From UBA6898 sp964463135 (GTDB lineage Bacteria > Nitrospirota > Thermodesulfovibrionia > Thermodesulfovibrionales > UBA6898): 64,000 nt of DNA. Location of the stretch: the NCBI GenBank assembly GCA_964463135.1, contig CAYXBA010000005.1:105750-169749 (forward strand). The letters run 5' to 3'. Below the pieces are notes generated by a model. The model saw only the letters and a program-made list of their open reading frames with translations. It searched no databases and was not told the DNA's origin. The translations under genes were made by a program, and so were the position numbers. Each line of letters begins with the position of its first letter. Within the stretch, counting starts at the first letter, position 1. Of this stretch, positions 25,604 through 33,757 are shown in pieces.

Positions 25604-26188
25604 TCATGTTCTCTTCGGCTTTATGGGGAAAAAAGCGGGTACGTGATCTTTATATTCCCTGTATTCATCACCAAAGCGTTCAATAAGTTCCCTGTCCTCA
25701 AGCGGTATCACAAAGGCATTGATGATGATAATATCGAGCAGAGTGATGACGGCCAGAGCAAGAACACCGGAAATGAGAAAGACGCCCGCAAACATGATCG
25801 TATGCGACGCATAGGTGGGGTGCCTGATTACCGAGAAAGGGCCTGACATGAAGACCCTGCTCTCGACCAGTCTCGTCACTTCCGGGAGGCCGATAATGCG
25901 CAGGCCTCCGAGGATCCTAAGCGTCCAGACCTGAAGGATGACGCCACAGATGAAGACAGCCCACCCGATCGCCTGCAGGACTGCGTTCAGTTCGATACTG
26001 TACGAGAGTATCCAAGACCGCCCCGTATAGATGCCCCAGACGACCGGCAGCCAGGTGATCAGTGGTGTAATGTATGTGAAAATGCCGATTCTCTTAAAGA
26101 AGCGGGAGAAACCGTGTACTGGTATCCAGAAGAGGGGCACCAATGCCCAGAACATGATGGCAGCGATCGCAAGAAGGTCTGTCATCAC
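25604..26188 (-). CDS. Isoprenylcysteine/phospholipid methyltransferase-family membrane protein
   Basis: A 194-residue membrane protein with about five hydrophobic segments and the C-terminal signature of the ICMT/PEMT methyltransferase group: SVIRHPTYASH (about residues 117-127) and ELIERFGDEYREYKDHVP (about 165-182). These motifs bind SAM and the membrane-embedded substrate. The biological substrate is not predictable; bacterial members methylate lipids or isoprenoid-like compounds, or are of unknown role. It is read alone, convergent with csp. Confidence 0.78.
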   Translation of the reverse strand: MMTDLLAIAAIMFWALVPLFWIPVHGFSRFFKRIGIFTYITPLITWLPVVWGIYTGRSWILSYSIELNAVLQAIGWAVFICGVILQVWTLRILGGLRIIGLPEVTRLVESRVFMSGPFSVIRHPTYASHTIMFAGVFLISGVLALAVITLLDIIIINAFVIPLEDRELIERFGDEYREYKDHVPAFFPIKPKRT

Positions 26189-26244
26189 CTCATCCTTTTG
26201 GTGGATTGTTGCCTGATGGAATTGCTGTTATGGTCAATTCGTGA

Positions 26245-26442
26245 TCAGATCTCGTAGCAGAGTACGCGAATAAGTCCGATCGTTTCACCTTTGTCATCTG
26301 TTGTGGCCGAATCAGAGACCGAGATCACGTCCTTGATCCTGTTAGCCGCGATAAACGTGTTCACCATTTCGTCCAGTTCTGAAAGCTCATGCATGGTCTG
26401 GAGCGGCTTCAGCTCCATGCCGAAGGTTTTAACCTTTATCAT
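26245..26442 (-). CDS. Small conserved hypothetical protein
   Basis: A 65-residue soluble protein beginning MIKVKTFGMELKPLQTMHEL, with a C-terminal beta-rich end (ETIGLIRVLCYEI). AAGGAG stands seven bases before this ATG, so the longer frame to 26580, which overlaps the Nfu gene out of frame, is not used. It follows the Nfu-like gene after 38 bases and is probably co-transcribed with it. No family was recognised. Confidence 0.7.
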   Translation of the reverse strand: MIKVKTFGMELKPLQTMHELSELDEMVNTFIAANRIKDVISVSDSATTDDKGETIGLIRVLCYEI

Positions 26443-26480
26443 CTGTGTCTCCTTTATGGCGTCACAGGGCGTGACTGCTG

Positions 26481-26702
26481 TTATGCTGAAATGACCTCTT
26501 TGATCTCCGGGATCCTCTCCTTCAGCCTCTTTTCGATGCCCATCTTCAATGTCATCTGGGACATGGGGCAATGGCCGCATGCGCCGACCAGTTTCAGCTT
26601 GACGACGCCGTCGGGAGTCACTTCTACCAGCTGCGCATCGCCGCCGTCCCTCTGAAGCATGGGCCTGATCTCATCCAATGCTGCCTGCACTTTTTCTAAC
26701 AT
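26481..26702 (-). CDS. NifU C-terminal-domain (Nfu-type) Fe-S scaffold protein
   Basis: A 73-residue protein that is just the NifU C-terminal domain. It has LDEIRPMLQRDGGDAQLVEV, then the cluster-binding CGHCPMSQMTLKMGIE (CxxC at about residues 42-45), then ERIPEIKEV. Such proteins carry [4Fe-4S] clusters to client enzymes in the cytoplasm. Single-domain forms are common in anaerobes. Confidence 0.92.
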   Translation of the reverse strand: MLEKVQAALDEIRPMLQRDGGDAQLVEVTPDGVVKLKLVGACGHCPMSQMTLKMGIEKRLKERIPEIKEVISA

Positions 26703-26816
26703 GGTTCTTCCTCCTGAGAATCATTAAAATTCTTCTGTCCGCTCCTCATAGCATAATGAATGTGCGTCAGTTTTCTCTATGACGCAGATCATGATTTCCC
26801 TGATTCCGCTAAAAGA

Positions 26817-27224
26817 TTATTCGACGACTTCTATGGTGCCCTTCATGCCGCGGTCAGCGTGGCTCTTGAGAAAGGGCGGCTTCTTTGTACAACTGAAGGG
26901 ATACTTGCCGACCTTTGTGGGCGTAAATTTGACGATCTTCGGGTCCCTGCTGATCGATTCCTCGAACTCCATGCCGGCTTCAGGCGATTTCATCACGATC
27001 ACGTGCGGGACGATGCGGCCTTCTTTTTTTACGGACAGCTCGACAGGCTGGTTGACCTTGACGATAATAGCATTGGGGTCGAAGAAATAGTCGCCGGCAA
27101 GGATATCCACCTTCTGTACACCGTCAGGTCCGGGTGTCGCGGTGAATGTCTTAAGCACCGGTTCTTCTGCAAGGCTGATGTTGTAAAGAAACAGGACGGT
27201 TATGCATGCATAGATGAATTTCAT
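26817..27224 (-). CDS. Secreted cupredoxin-like protein
   Basis: A 135-residue protein starting with a signal peptide (MKFIYACITVLFLYNISLAEE) and followed by a cupredoxin beta-barrel. FFDPNAIIVKVNQPVEL, VPHVIVMKSPEAG and KVGKYPFSCTKKPPF supply candidate His, Cys and Met copper ligands; the His of PHV and the Cys of FSC are in the expected places. It probably binds copper in the periplasm, although the usual second ligand spacing is altered (SCTKKPPFLKSHADRGM). GGAGGAG precedes the ATG at 27224. Possible roles are electron transfer or copper handling. Confidence 0.8.
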   Translation of the reverse strand: MKFIYACITVLFLYNISLAEEPVLKTFTATPGPDGVQKVDILAGDYFFDPNAIIVKVNQPVELSVKKEGRIVPHVIVMKSPEAGMEFEESISRDPKIVKFTPTKVGKYPFSCTKKPPFLKSHADRGMKGTIEVVE

Positions 27225-27355
27225 GGCTGTCTCCTCCCGGTTCACACTATCAGCAGTATATAGATTCATCTTATCAGATACGACCTTCTTGTCAATTGCG
27301 GTCAGGTAACGGGTGTCTGATATAATGAAGTCTGAAAAGCAGTTAAGGAGCTGAT

Positions 27356-27988
27356 ATGGACCGGAAGAAAAAGATGCAGACCGTGATAAAAAGACTCAGA
27401 AAGGAATATCCTGTTCTGAGGTGTGCCCTGAAGTTTGATAATCCTTTTCAGCTTCTCGTCGCGACTATTCTCTCTGCGCAGTCGACCGATATTCAGGTGA
27501 ATAAGCTGACAAGAGGCCTTTTTCTCAAATACAGAACGATCAGCGATTTTGCAGAGGCTGACCCTGAACAGTTCAGAAAAGATGTCAGTTCTGTCAATTT
27601 CTTTAACAACAAGGCAAAGAACATCCAGGCGACTGCCAGGATGGTCCTGGATCAGTTTCATGGCAGTGTGCCGAAGAGCATGGAAGAACTGGTGCTCCTG
27701 CCCGGCGTTGCAAGAAAGACCGCAAATATCGTTCTGTACAATGCCTATGACATCATTGCAGGCATTGCGATCGACACGCATGTGAAACGGCTTGCCAACA
27801 GGCTCGGCCTCACAAAGCACGAAGATCCGGTGAAGATCGAAAATGACCTCATGGCCATTACACCCAAGGCAGAATGGGGCGACCTCACGCATATGCTGAT
27901 CGACCACGGAAGGGCGGTCTGCCAGGCGCGGAAGCCGATGCATGAGAACTGTGTGCTTGCGGATATCTGCCCCTCGCGGGACATTTAA
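27356..27988 (+). CDS. nth: Endonuclease III (DNA glycosylase/AP lyase) with a His in the Fe-S motif
   Basis: Base-excision repair enzyme removing oxidised pyrimidines. The helix-hairpin-helix LPGVARKTANIVL contains the catalytic Lys121, and IAIDTHVKRLANRL contains the catalytic Asp140. The [4Fe-4S] loop is C189-x6-H196-x2-C199-x5-C205: the spacing is canonical, but the second ligand, normally Cys, is His. Length (210) is normal. A TATAAT box lies at 27321-27326 and an AAGGAG site precedes the ATG. The next gene follows after nine bases. Confidence 0.93.
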   Translation: MDRKKKMQTVIKRLRKEYPVLRCALKFDNPFQLLVATILSAQSTDIQVNKLTRGLFLKYRTISDFAEADPEQFRKDVSSVNFFNNKAKNIQATARMVLDQFHGSVPKSMEELVLLPGVARKTANIVLYNAYDIIAGIAIDTHVKRLANRLGLTKHEDPVKIENDLMAITPKAEWGDLTHMLIDHGRAVCQARKPMHENCVLADICPSRDI

Positions 27989-27997
27989 GGAGAAGCC

Positions 27998-28894
27998 ATG
28001 GATGAACAACAGCAGGTATATGACGGTATCGTGATCGGTGCGGGTCCCGGCGGCCTGCAGGCTGCAATATATCTCGGCAGGTTCAACCGTTCGGTCCTTC
28101 TGATCGACCGCGGAGCAGGAAGGACCACCCACGCAAAGAGCATAGAGAATTATCTCACCCAAAAGAACATTTCCGGCCAGGAAATCATCAGGCTTGGAAA
28201 AGAGCAGGCTGAGAATTTCGGCACCGAGATCATCACGGGTGAAGTGACTGCTGTCAGGAAGAACAGGGGCCTTTTTGAGGTATCTGCGGGAGAGAAGATA
28301 TTTGCCGGCCGCTTTGTTATTGTCTCGACAGGCGGCAAGGAGAATATCCCTGATATCGAGAATATCTACCGGTTTTTCGCCAAGACCGTGGTAACCTGCA
28401 TAGATTGCGACGGATACCACTTTACCGGCAAGAAGTCGCTGATCATCGGTAATTCGATCAAGTCCGCGAATCTTGCGATGGGCATGCGGGATATGTATTC
28501 AAAGGATATGACCCTTGTGCTCTGTACGGATAAACTGCCGGAGGACTACAAGGAAGAGCTGAAGGATGAGGATATCCGTCTGGTGGTGGGAAGGCCGAAG
28601 CGGTTCCACGGCAAGGCAGATGTCGAGTCGCTCGAGATGGAGGACGGCACGATCATACCGTGCGAGATGGTCATGTCGCACTTTGGTTTTAAGCTGAACG
28701 ATAAGTTCCTTGACGGCCTCAACCTGAAAAAGGAGTCCGATAACCGGACCTATCAGGTCAATCGGGACTTCGAGTCCTCATTGTCAGGACTCTATCTCGT
28801 CGGACCGCTCTGCGGCCACGACCAGGTTGTGATTGCTGCAGGTGAGGGTGCTATTGCTGCACTGGATATCAAGAAACGGCTGCTGGAGATATGA
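27998..28894 (+). CDS. Thioredoxin-reductase-like FAD/NAD(P) oxidoreductase
   Basis: A 298-residue two-dinucleotide-domain flavoprotein with the FAD motif GAGPGGLQAA (residues 14-23), a redox-active CIDC pair (C134, C137; usually CxxC as CATC in TrxB), NAD(P) site IIGNSIKSANLA and the C-terminal FAD contact GLYLVGPLCG. It probably transfers electrons to a thioredoxin- or glutaredoxin-like partner. The NAD(P) loop lacks the classic GGGxSA, so it is a divergent TrxB relative. It follows nth directly. Confidence 0.85.
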   Translation: MDEQQQVYDGIVIGAGPGGLQAAIYLGRFNRSVLLIDRGAGRTTHAKSIENYLTQKNISGQEIIRLGKEQAENFGTEIITGEVTAVRKNRGLFEVSAGEKIFAGRFVIVSTGGKENIPDIENIYRFFAKTVVTCIDCDGYHFTGKKSLIIGNSIKSANLAMGMRDMYSKDMTLVLCTDKLPEDYKEELKDEDIRLVVGRPKRFHGKADVESLEMEDGTIIPCEMVMSHFGFKLNDKFLDGLNLKKESDNRTYQVNRDFESSLSGLYLVGPLCGHDQVVIAAGEGAIAALDIKKRLLEI

Positions 28895-28908
28895 CCTGAT
28901 ACTGCTGT

Positions 28909-29973
28909 TCAGACCTCTACGGTCGAATCGTCTCCGAGCATGAGACGGAGGGCCTTGTGGCGGTGGTTTTTTAAGACGCGTACGCGTCTGCCAATGAGGC
29001 TCTCTTCCATCCTCTCCACATCGATCACCTCGCTGCCGCTCAGGATCACGGAATGTTCTATAGAGGAGTTGATGATCCGGGCATTATCACCGATGCTGGT
29101 ATGCGGGCCGATAAAGGAGTTTTCGATGACCGTATTTTCGCCGATAACAACAGGTCCGCGGACCGTGCTTGCCTTGATGGATGAATTATTGCCGAGGCTG
29201 ACCCGGCCCAGGATCTTCGATGCCTTGTCTATGGTCCCATCTATCTTTTTGCGCCCCCACTGATCGAGCACGATCGCATTTGCGGTGAGCAGGTCATCTT
29301 TTTTCCCGGTGTCGAGCCACCAGTCCTTGAGGGAAAAGCTCTTTACCTTGCGGCCCATCAAGATAAGTTCCTGGATCGCATCGGTGATCTCAAGTTCACC
29401 GCGAGCCGAAGGCTTGATCCGTTCGATAGCACGGTGAATCCCTGATGAGAAGATATAGACCCCAACCAGCGCAAGGTTGGAGGGAGGATTTTCAGGCTTT
29501 TCTACAAGCCGGATAATGGTCCCGTTCTTCGCAACATCAGCTACGCCGAACTGTTTGGGGTTCTCGACTTCTTTCAGAAGGATGAGTGCATCCGATTGTT
29601 TCTTTTCAAAGTCCAGCACGAATTTCCGGATATCAGTGCCGATGAGGTTGTCGCCGAGGTACATGACAAAGGAGGAGTTTTTCAGAAAGCCCCTCGAGAT
29701 CTTTACGGCGTGCGCAAGGCCTGCCGGTTTATCCTGAAGAATATAGGTTATCCGGGCTCCCCACGACTTGCCCTTGCCGACCGTCTCCCTGATCTCATCG
29801 CCGGTCTCAGGAGAGATCACAATACCGATGTCCCTGATACCGGCATTGACAATATTATCGATGCAGTAAAAAAGGATCGGCCTGTTGGCCACAGGGACAA
29901 GCTGTTTAGCGCCTGAATAGGTGAGGGGTCTGAGTCGTGTGCCCTTGCCGCCGCTGAGGATAAGCGCTTTCAT
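28909..29973 (-). CDS. Glucose-1-phosphate thymidylyltransferase, long form
   Basis: A 354-residue sugar-nucleotide pyrophosphorylase. The N-terminal catalytic domain has SGGKGTRLRPLT (residues 7-18), KQLVPVANRPILFY and YLGDN with the metal-binding Asp. A C-terminal left-handed beta-helix of about 100 residues follows (GRVSLGNNSSIKASTV, GENTVIENSFIG). The long RfbA/RmlA type makes dTDP-glucose for cell-surface sugars; related enzymes make other NDP-sugars. No other rml gene is in the window, so the nucleotide is not certain. Confidence 0.85.
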   Translation of the reverse strand: MKALILSGGKGTRLRPLTYSGAKQLVPVANRPILFYCIDNIVNAGIRDIGIVISPETGDEIRETVGKGKSWGARITYILQDKPAGLAHAVKISRGFLKNSSFVMYLGDNLIGTDIRKFVLDFEKKQSDALILLKEVENPKQFGVADVAKNGTIIRLVEKPENPPSNLALVGVYIFSSGIHRAIERIKPSARGELEITDAIQELILMGRKVKSFSLKDWWLDTGKKDDLLTANAIVLDQWGRKKIDGTIDKASKILGRVSLGNNSSIKASTVRGPVVIGENTVIENSFIGPHTSIGDNARIINSSIEHSVILSGSEVIDVERMEESLIGRRVRVLKNHRHKALRLMLGDDSTVEV

Positions 29974-30024
29974 GCGCTCTATGATAGCGGAAAGGATAAA
30001 TGGATTTCAAACGCCAAATGCGAT

Positions 30025-30786
30025 TTACGGTTTTTTGGCCGGGGCAGCTCCCGGCTGTGGCGCCACATAGGGTATGACTTCAACCGGTTCTTCATCTGAG
30101 TCGTTGTCGTCATCCGTCTCCGATTTAATGTCGCTGGACGGTGCTGCTGCCGGCGCTGCCGGTGTGGACGGCCGTGAAATCACCGGTCTCCTCCGGACAA
30201 CAGGCGGCATGCGTCGCGGCTGCGGCATGGGAGTGACCGTTGCCGGTCTCTGGGGCTGCATCACCGCCGGTGCGGCCGGCGCAGCTGGGGTGATCGTTGG
30301 TCTCCGAAATGCCGGCGTTGGCGTAGTCTGCCGGGTAACCGCACCGGGCGCGCCTGCGGAACTTATACCGAAAATTTCCAGTTTACTGATCTGTCCGTTG
30401 GTATCATAGTGGAGCATGTAGTTGGTCTCTTTTACGAGGGAGAGGAGGCGCAGAACTCCACGTTCAACCTCAATATCCGTGAACCTGGTGTTCATCTTTC
30501 TGCTGAAGACCTCTCCGGTCCCTTCTACCTTGAATGCAGCCTTATCGGCCACTGCCTTTATGGCGGTTCCGAAGGTCACATTCTCAAGCTCCACGCTCAG
30601 CAGGTCGTTCTTTATCTCTACATTGAGAACGCTCTTTGGCGGTTCAGGCGGCTTCTCCTGGTCTTCCTGCGCTGCCGAAGCAGCCTCTGTCCCCGCCGGC
30701 TGGACCACTTTTTGTGCGGAGACCTCCGCTGCCCCGAAAAGAAGGAGCATCAGGCAGAGGACAGAAGGCGAAAACCTGTCAGGCAT
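30025..30786 (-). CDS. Secreted Pro-rich protein with a secretin/STN-like domain
   Basis: A 253-residue protein with a signal peptide (MPDRFSPSVLCLMLLLFGAAEVSA). The folded domain at about residues 55-140 (LLSVELENVTFGTAIKAVADKA, then ERGVLRLLSLVKETNY) resembles the N0/STN domain of secretins and TonB-dependent sensors. The rest is low-complexity Pro/Ala/Arg and ends acidic then Pro-rich. It may be a periplasmic adaptor of a secretion or pilus system. The ATG at 30786 (AGGAG seven bases upstream) overlaps the end of the EF-G gene by eight bases. Confidence 0.7.
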   Translation of the reverse strand: MPDRFSPSVLCLMLLLFGAAEVSAQKVVQPAGTEAASAAQEDQEKPPEPPKSVLNVEIKNDLLSVELENVTFGTAIKAVADKAAFKVEGTGEVFSRKMNTRFTDIEVERGVLRLLSLVKETNYMLHYDTNGQISKLEIFGISSAGAPGAVTRQTTPTPAFRRPTITPAAPAAPAVMQPQRPATVTPMPQPRRMPPVVRRRPVISRPSTPAAPAAAPSSDIKSETDDDNDSDEEPVEVIPYVAPQPGAAPAKKP

Positions 30787-32875
30787 GCTTCTCCTGTCTG
30801 TGTGCCTGCCTCTCCGCAATGATCTTCTGTGCAAGATGGGAGGGCACTTCATCATAGTGAGAGAACTCCATGGAATAAAGACCTCTGCCTGAGGTCAGCC
30901 CGTGGAGCTGGTTTGCATAGGTCAGCATCTCAGCCATTGGTACCAGGGCATTGATCTTCTGATTGCCGCCTGCCTGCGGCTCTACGCCCTGCACCTTTCC
31001 TCTCTTGGAGTTCAGGTCGCCGATGATCGCGCCGAGTGATTCCTCCGGTATGGTTATCTCGGTCTTCATGATCGGCTCAAGAAGCACGGGCTTGGCTTCC
31101 TGCACGGCCTTCTTGATCGCCATTGAGCCTGCTATCTTAAACGCCATTTCCGAGGAGTCAACCGTATGATAGGAGCCGTCCGTGAGCGTGACGCGAAGAT
31201 CTACGGTCGGGAAACCGGCAATAACGCCTTCATGCATTGCTTCAATAATGCCCTTCTCGACCGCGGGGATGTACTGACGCGGGATCGCTCCGCCGACGAT
31301 CTTGTCCACGAATTCAAACCCGGTGCCGCGCGGCAGCGGTTCAACGGTGATGTGGCAGTCGCCGTACTGGCCCTTGCCGCCAGACTGCTTCTTATATTTG
31401 CCCTGGACCTTGGCCGAGCCGTGGATCGATTCACGATACGGGATCTTCGGCGCCTTCATCTCGATCTCGACGCCGAACCGTCTCTTTAGCCGATCCAGCA
31501 TGACCTGGATATGCACCTGTCCCATGCCGGAGATGAGCATCTCCTTTGACTCATCATCCCTGCTGAACCTGAGCGTGGGGTCTTCTTCAAGGACCTTGTG
31601 GAGTGCAACGCTGACCTTTTCTTCGTCTCCTTTGGATTTTGGCGCTATGGCATAGGATATGATCGGATTGGCGAACTTCACCTTTTCGAGGATGATCGGC
31701 TTTGCTTCATCACAGAGCGTATCGCCCGTATTTGTTTCCTTCAGCTTTGCCACGACCGCTATTTCACCGGCGCCAAGGGTCTGGACAGGCAGATGCTTCT
31801 TGCCCTGAAGGTAGAATACCTGTCCGATCCTTTCTTTGGTATCAGCCGTAGCATTAAAGACAGTTGAGTCTGCCTTAAGCGCGCCTGAATAGACCCTGAA
31901 GAGGGAGAGCTTCCCTGCATAGGGGTCTGCAATGGTTTTGAAAATAAAGGCGGTCATCGGATCGGTCTCAGAAGGTTTTCTGAAGATAATTCCGCCGTCC
32001 TTCGGGTTCTTCCCGCTGATCGGTGCGATCGTGGCCATCTCAACCGGCGACGGCAGACAGAGAGCGATCGTGTCGAGCAGGTTTGAGGTGCCGATGTTCT
32101 TTGTGGCAGCACCGCAGGAGACCGGGATATACTTTCTTGAAAGGGAGCCCTCTTTGATGCCGCTCAGTATCTCGTCCTGGGTCGGTTCCGTACCTTCGAG
32201 ATATTTTTCGAGCAGGGCGTCGTCAGACTCGGCTATCTTTTCGACCAGTTTCTTCCGGTATTTGTCAGCCTCATCCTTCAGATCTGCCGGGATATCCTGC
32301 TCAGCCATCTTGCCGTTGGACAGGATAAAGGCCTTCATCGTTACCAGGTCGATGATGCCGCTGAACGAGTCGCCCGTGCCTATCGGTATCTGAAGCGGGA
32401 TCGGTTCTGTCTCAAAGGATTTTTGCACCTCGTCAAGGGCGCGTTCGAAATTGGCAGTGTCCTTGTCCATCTTGTTGATGAAAACGATCCTCGGTATCTC
32501 ATATTCGCAGGCATATTTCCAGACCCTTTCGGTCTCGGCCTTGACGCCTGAGATGGCGCTGACGAGGATCACCGCTCCGTCAACGACCCTGAGACAGCCT
32601 TTGGTGTCCTCGATGAAGTTGATGAATCCGGGAGTGTCGATGATATTGATCCGGTATTTATTCCAGTTGCAGAAGGCCAGGGACGACGTGATGCTGATCT
32701 TTCTGTCGATCTCCTCCGGCTCAAAGTCGGTAACGGTTGTGCCGTCCTGTACATTGCCGAGCCGGTCGGTCATTCCTGAACTGAAGAGCATTGCTTCGGC
32801 GAGTGAAGTCTTTCCTGCGCCGCTATGGGCGATCAGCGCGACGTTCCTGATATTTTCAACTGCAAAGTTAGCCAT
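30779..32875 (-). CDS. Elongation factor G paralog (EF-G2-like)
   Basis: A 698-residue translational GTPase with the five EF-G domains. G1 is AHSGAGKTS rather than the AHIDAGKTT of the main EF-G, and the switch and G3 motifs are ISITSSLAFCNW and IDTPGFINF. GQVHIQVMLDRLKRRFGVE and KQSGGKGQYGDC mark domains III-IV. The G1 change is typical of the EF-G-like paralog found beside a canonical EF-G in many bacteria. Its role is less clear than EF-G itself. The downstream secreted protein overlaps its stop. Confidence 0.9.
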   Translation of the reverse strand: MANFAVENIRNVALIAHSGAGKTSLAEAMLFSSGMTDRLGNVQDGTTVTDFEPEEIDRKISITSSLAFCNWNKYRINIIDTPGFINFIEDTKGCLRVVDGAVILVSAISGVKAETERVWKYACEYEIPRIVFINKMDKDTANFERALDEVQKSFETEPIPLQIPIGTGDSFSGIIDLVTMKAFILSNGKMAEQDIPADLKDEADKYRKKLVEKIAESDDALLEKYLEGTEPTQDEILSGIKEGSLSRKYIPVSCGAATKNIGTSNLLDTIALCLPSPVEMATIAPISGKNPKDGGIIFRKPSETDPMTAFIFKTIADPYAGKLSLFRVYSGALKADSTVFNATADTKERIGQVFYLQGKKHLPVQTLGAGEIAVVAKLKETNTGDTLCDEAKPIILEKVKFANPIISYAIAPKSKGDEEKVSVALHKVLEEDPTLRFSRDDESKEMLISGMGQVHIQVMLDRLKRRFGVEIEMKAPKIPYRESIHGSAKVQGKYKKQSGGKGQYGDCHITVEPLPRGTGFEFVDKIVGGAIPRQYIPAVEKGIIEAMHEGVIAGFPTVDLRVTLTDGSYHTVDSSEMAFKIAGSMAIKKAVQEAKPVLLEPIMKTEITIPEESLGAIIGDLNSKRGKVQGVEPQAGGNQKINALVPMAEMLTYANQLHGLTSGRGLYSMEFSHYDEVPSHLAQKIIAERQAHRQEKHA

Positions 32876-32957
32876 AAACCCCCCTATGAATTATAGTGAC
32901 GAGTGATACGCGTCCTTTTCAGCATTGAGATCCGTTTCTCCAAGAATCTTATGAACG

Positions 32958-33386
32958 TTACGGCAATATTTCTTCAATCACCGGTGTCGAGGAGCTCTTT
33001 TTTGTCTGGGTGCCTGCCCAGATCTTTACCAGTATAAATGATGCCAGCAGAAAACCGAAACCGAAAATTGCAGAGAGGCTATCAGTGTCCAGCGACGGAA
33101 GGAAGCGGGGCATCAGTTCTTTTCCGACCACAGCACCGATCACAAGCATCAGGGCCGGGAAGCCGTAAATGGCCATAGAGCCTTTCATGTATGCATAGGT
33201 ATGGACCATGACCTTCACCTTCTGGCCGGCAACTGCCCCTGCCTTATTGAGCGCCTCGATCTCCATCGACTGATCACCTGTCACGCAGGTGCCTGAGGAG
33301 CAGCCCTGTCAGGAGCTTTTTTTCGGAACAGAGACCCTGGCGTACAGACCATCGATACTTGTTACGGTGCCTATTTCTTCGAGCAT
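32958..33386 (-). CDS. RseC/MucC-family membrane protein with an in-frame TGA (candidate selenoprotein)
   Basis: From the ATG at 33386 the frame reads MLEEIGTVTSIDGLYARV, then PKKSS, a TGA codon (33311-33309), QGCSSGTC, and on to two membrane segments (about residues 64-86 and 96-115), 142 codons in all. This matches RseC, a redox-sensing inner-membrane factor that acts with RsxB/Rnf or SoxR systems; its first motif Cys corresponds to the TGA. If TGA is selenocysteine the protein is intact (Sec26, Cys29, Cys34). Otherwise it is a nonsense mutant, or a shortened protein from a GTG at 33284 lacking the motif. A fitting downstream hairpin lies at 33275-33291. Confidence 0.65.
33275..33291 (-). 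promoter_or_regulatory. Candidate bacterial SECIS-type hairpin
   Basis: In the mRNA, CACCUG, loop CGUGA and CAGGUG form a perfect six-base-pair hairpin whose loop begins 24 bases after the UGA and has G as its second base. This fits the published bacterial SECIS model as I recall it (loop 16-37 bases after UGA, G among the first two loop bases). It is a weak consensus, so the call is tentative. Confidence 0.4.
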
Positions 33387-33486
33387 GCTAAATTTTACCA
33401 CAGGGGGTTTTAAAAAAGCTGTTAGGTCTTTGGAGGGAAATAGAGGTAAAATAGGGCGTGTGACATCTCAGGAACAGGGCAATGGT

Positions 33487-33717
33487 ATGACGAAACTTGT
33501 GTTGTTGAGGTATGGCGAGAGCATCTGGAACAGGGAGAACCGCTTTACAGGCTGGACCGATGTTGACCTCTCTGAAAAGGGCATTGAAGAAGCAAAGAAG
33601 GCCAGCCAATTGCTCAAGGAGAAAGGTTTTGTATTTGACGTGGTTTTCACGTCCGTGTTGAAGAGGGCTATATGGACATTGTGGCTAGTGAAGAAAAGAA
33701 GTAAAATAAATCAATGA
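33487..33717 (+). pseudogene. gpmA: 5' remnant of phosphoglycerate mutase
   Basis: 76 residues match the N-terminus of cofactor-dependent phosphoglycerate mutase (ENRFTGWTDVDLSEKGIEEA, TSVLKRAIWTLWLV) and then change to an unrelated tail (KKRSKINQ) and a stop; intact enzymes have about 230-250 residues. The catalytic phospho-histidine in LRHGES is replaced by Tyr (LRYGES). Both the truncation and the lost nucleophile indicate an inactive relic. The start ATG lies at 33487. Confidence 0.85.
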
Positions 33718-33757
33718 GTTGTATATATTAACTAAATGTATTGCATTAAGGAGAGTC

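Noticed and set aside
27302..28420. 372-residue open frame on the minus strand
   Set aside because: It is antisense to nth and the TrxR-like gene, both of which have clear motifs, ribosome sites and family lengths. The frame is a by-product of codon bias.
33284..33289. RseC-like protein starting at GTG 33284
   Set aside because: It would lack the conserved N-terminus and first Cys; upstream in-frame similarity to the family supports the ATG at 33386 with a recoded or nonsense TGA.
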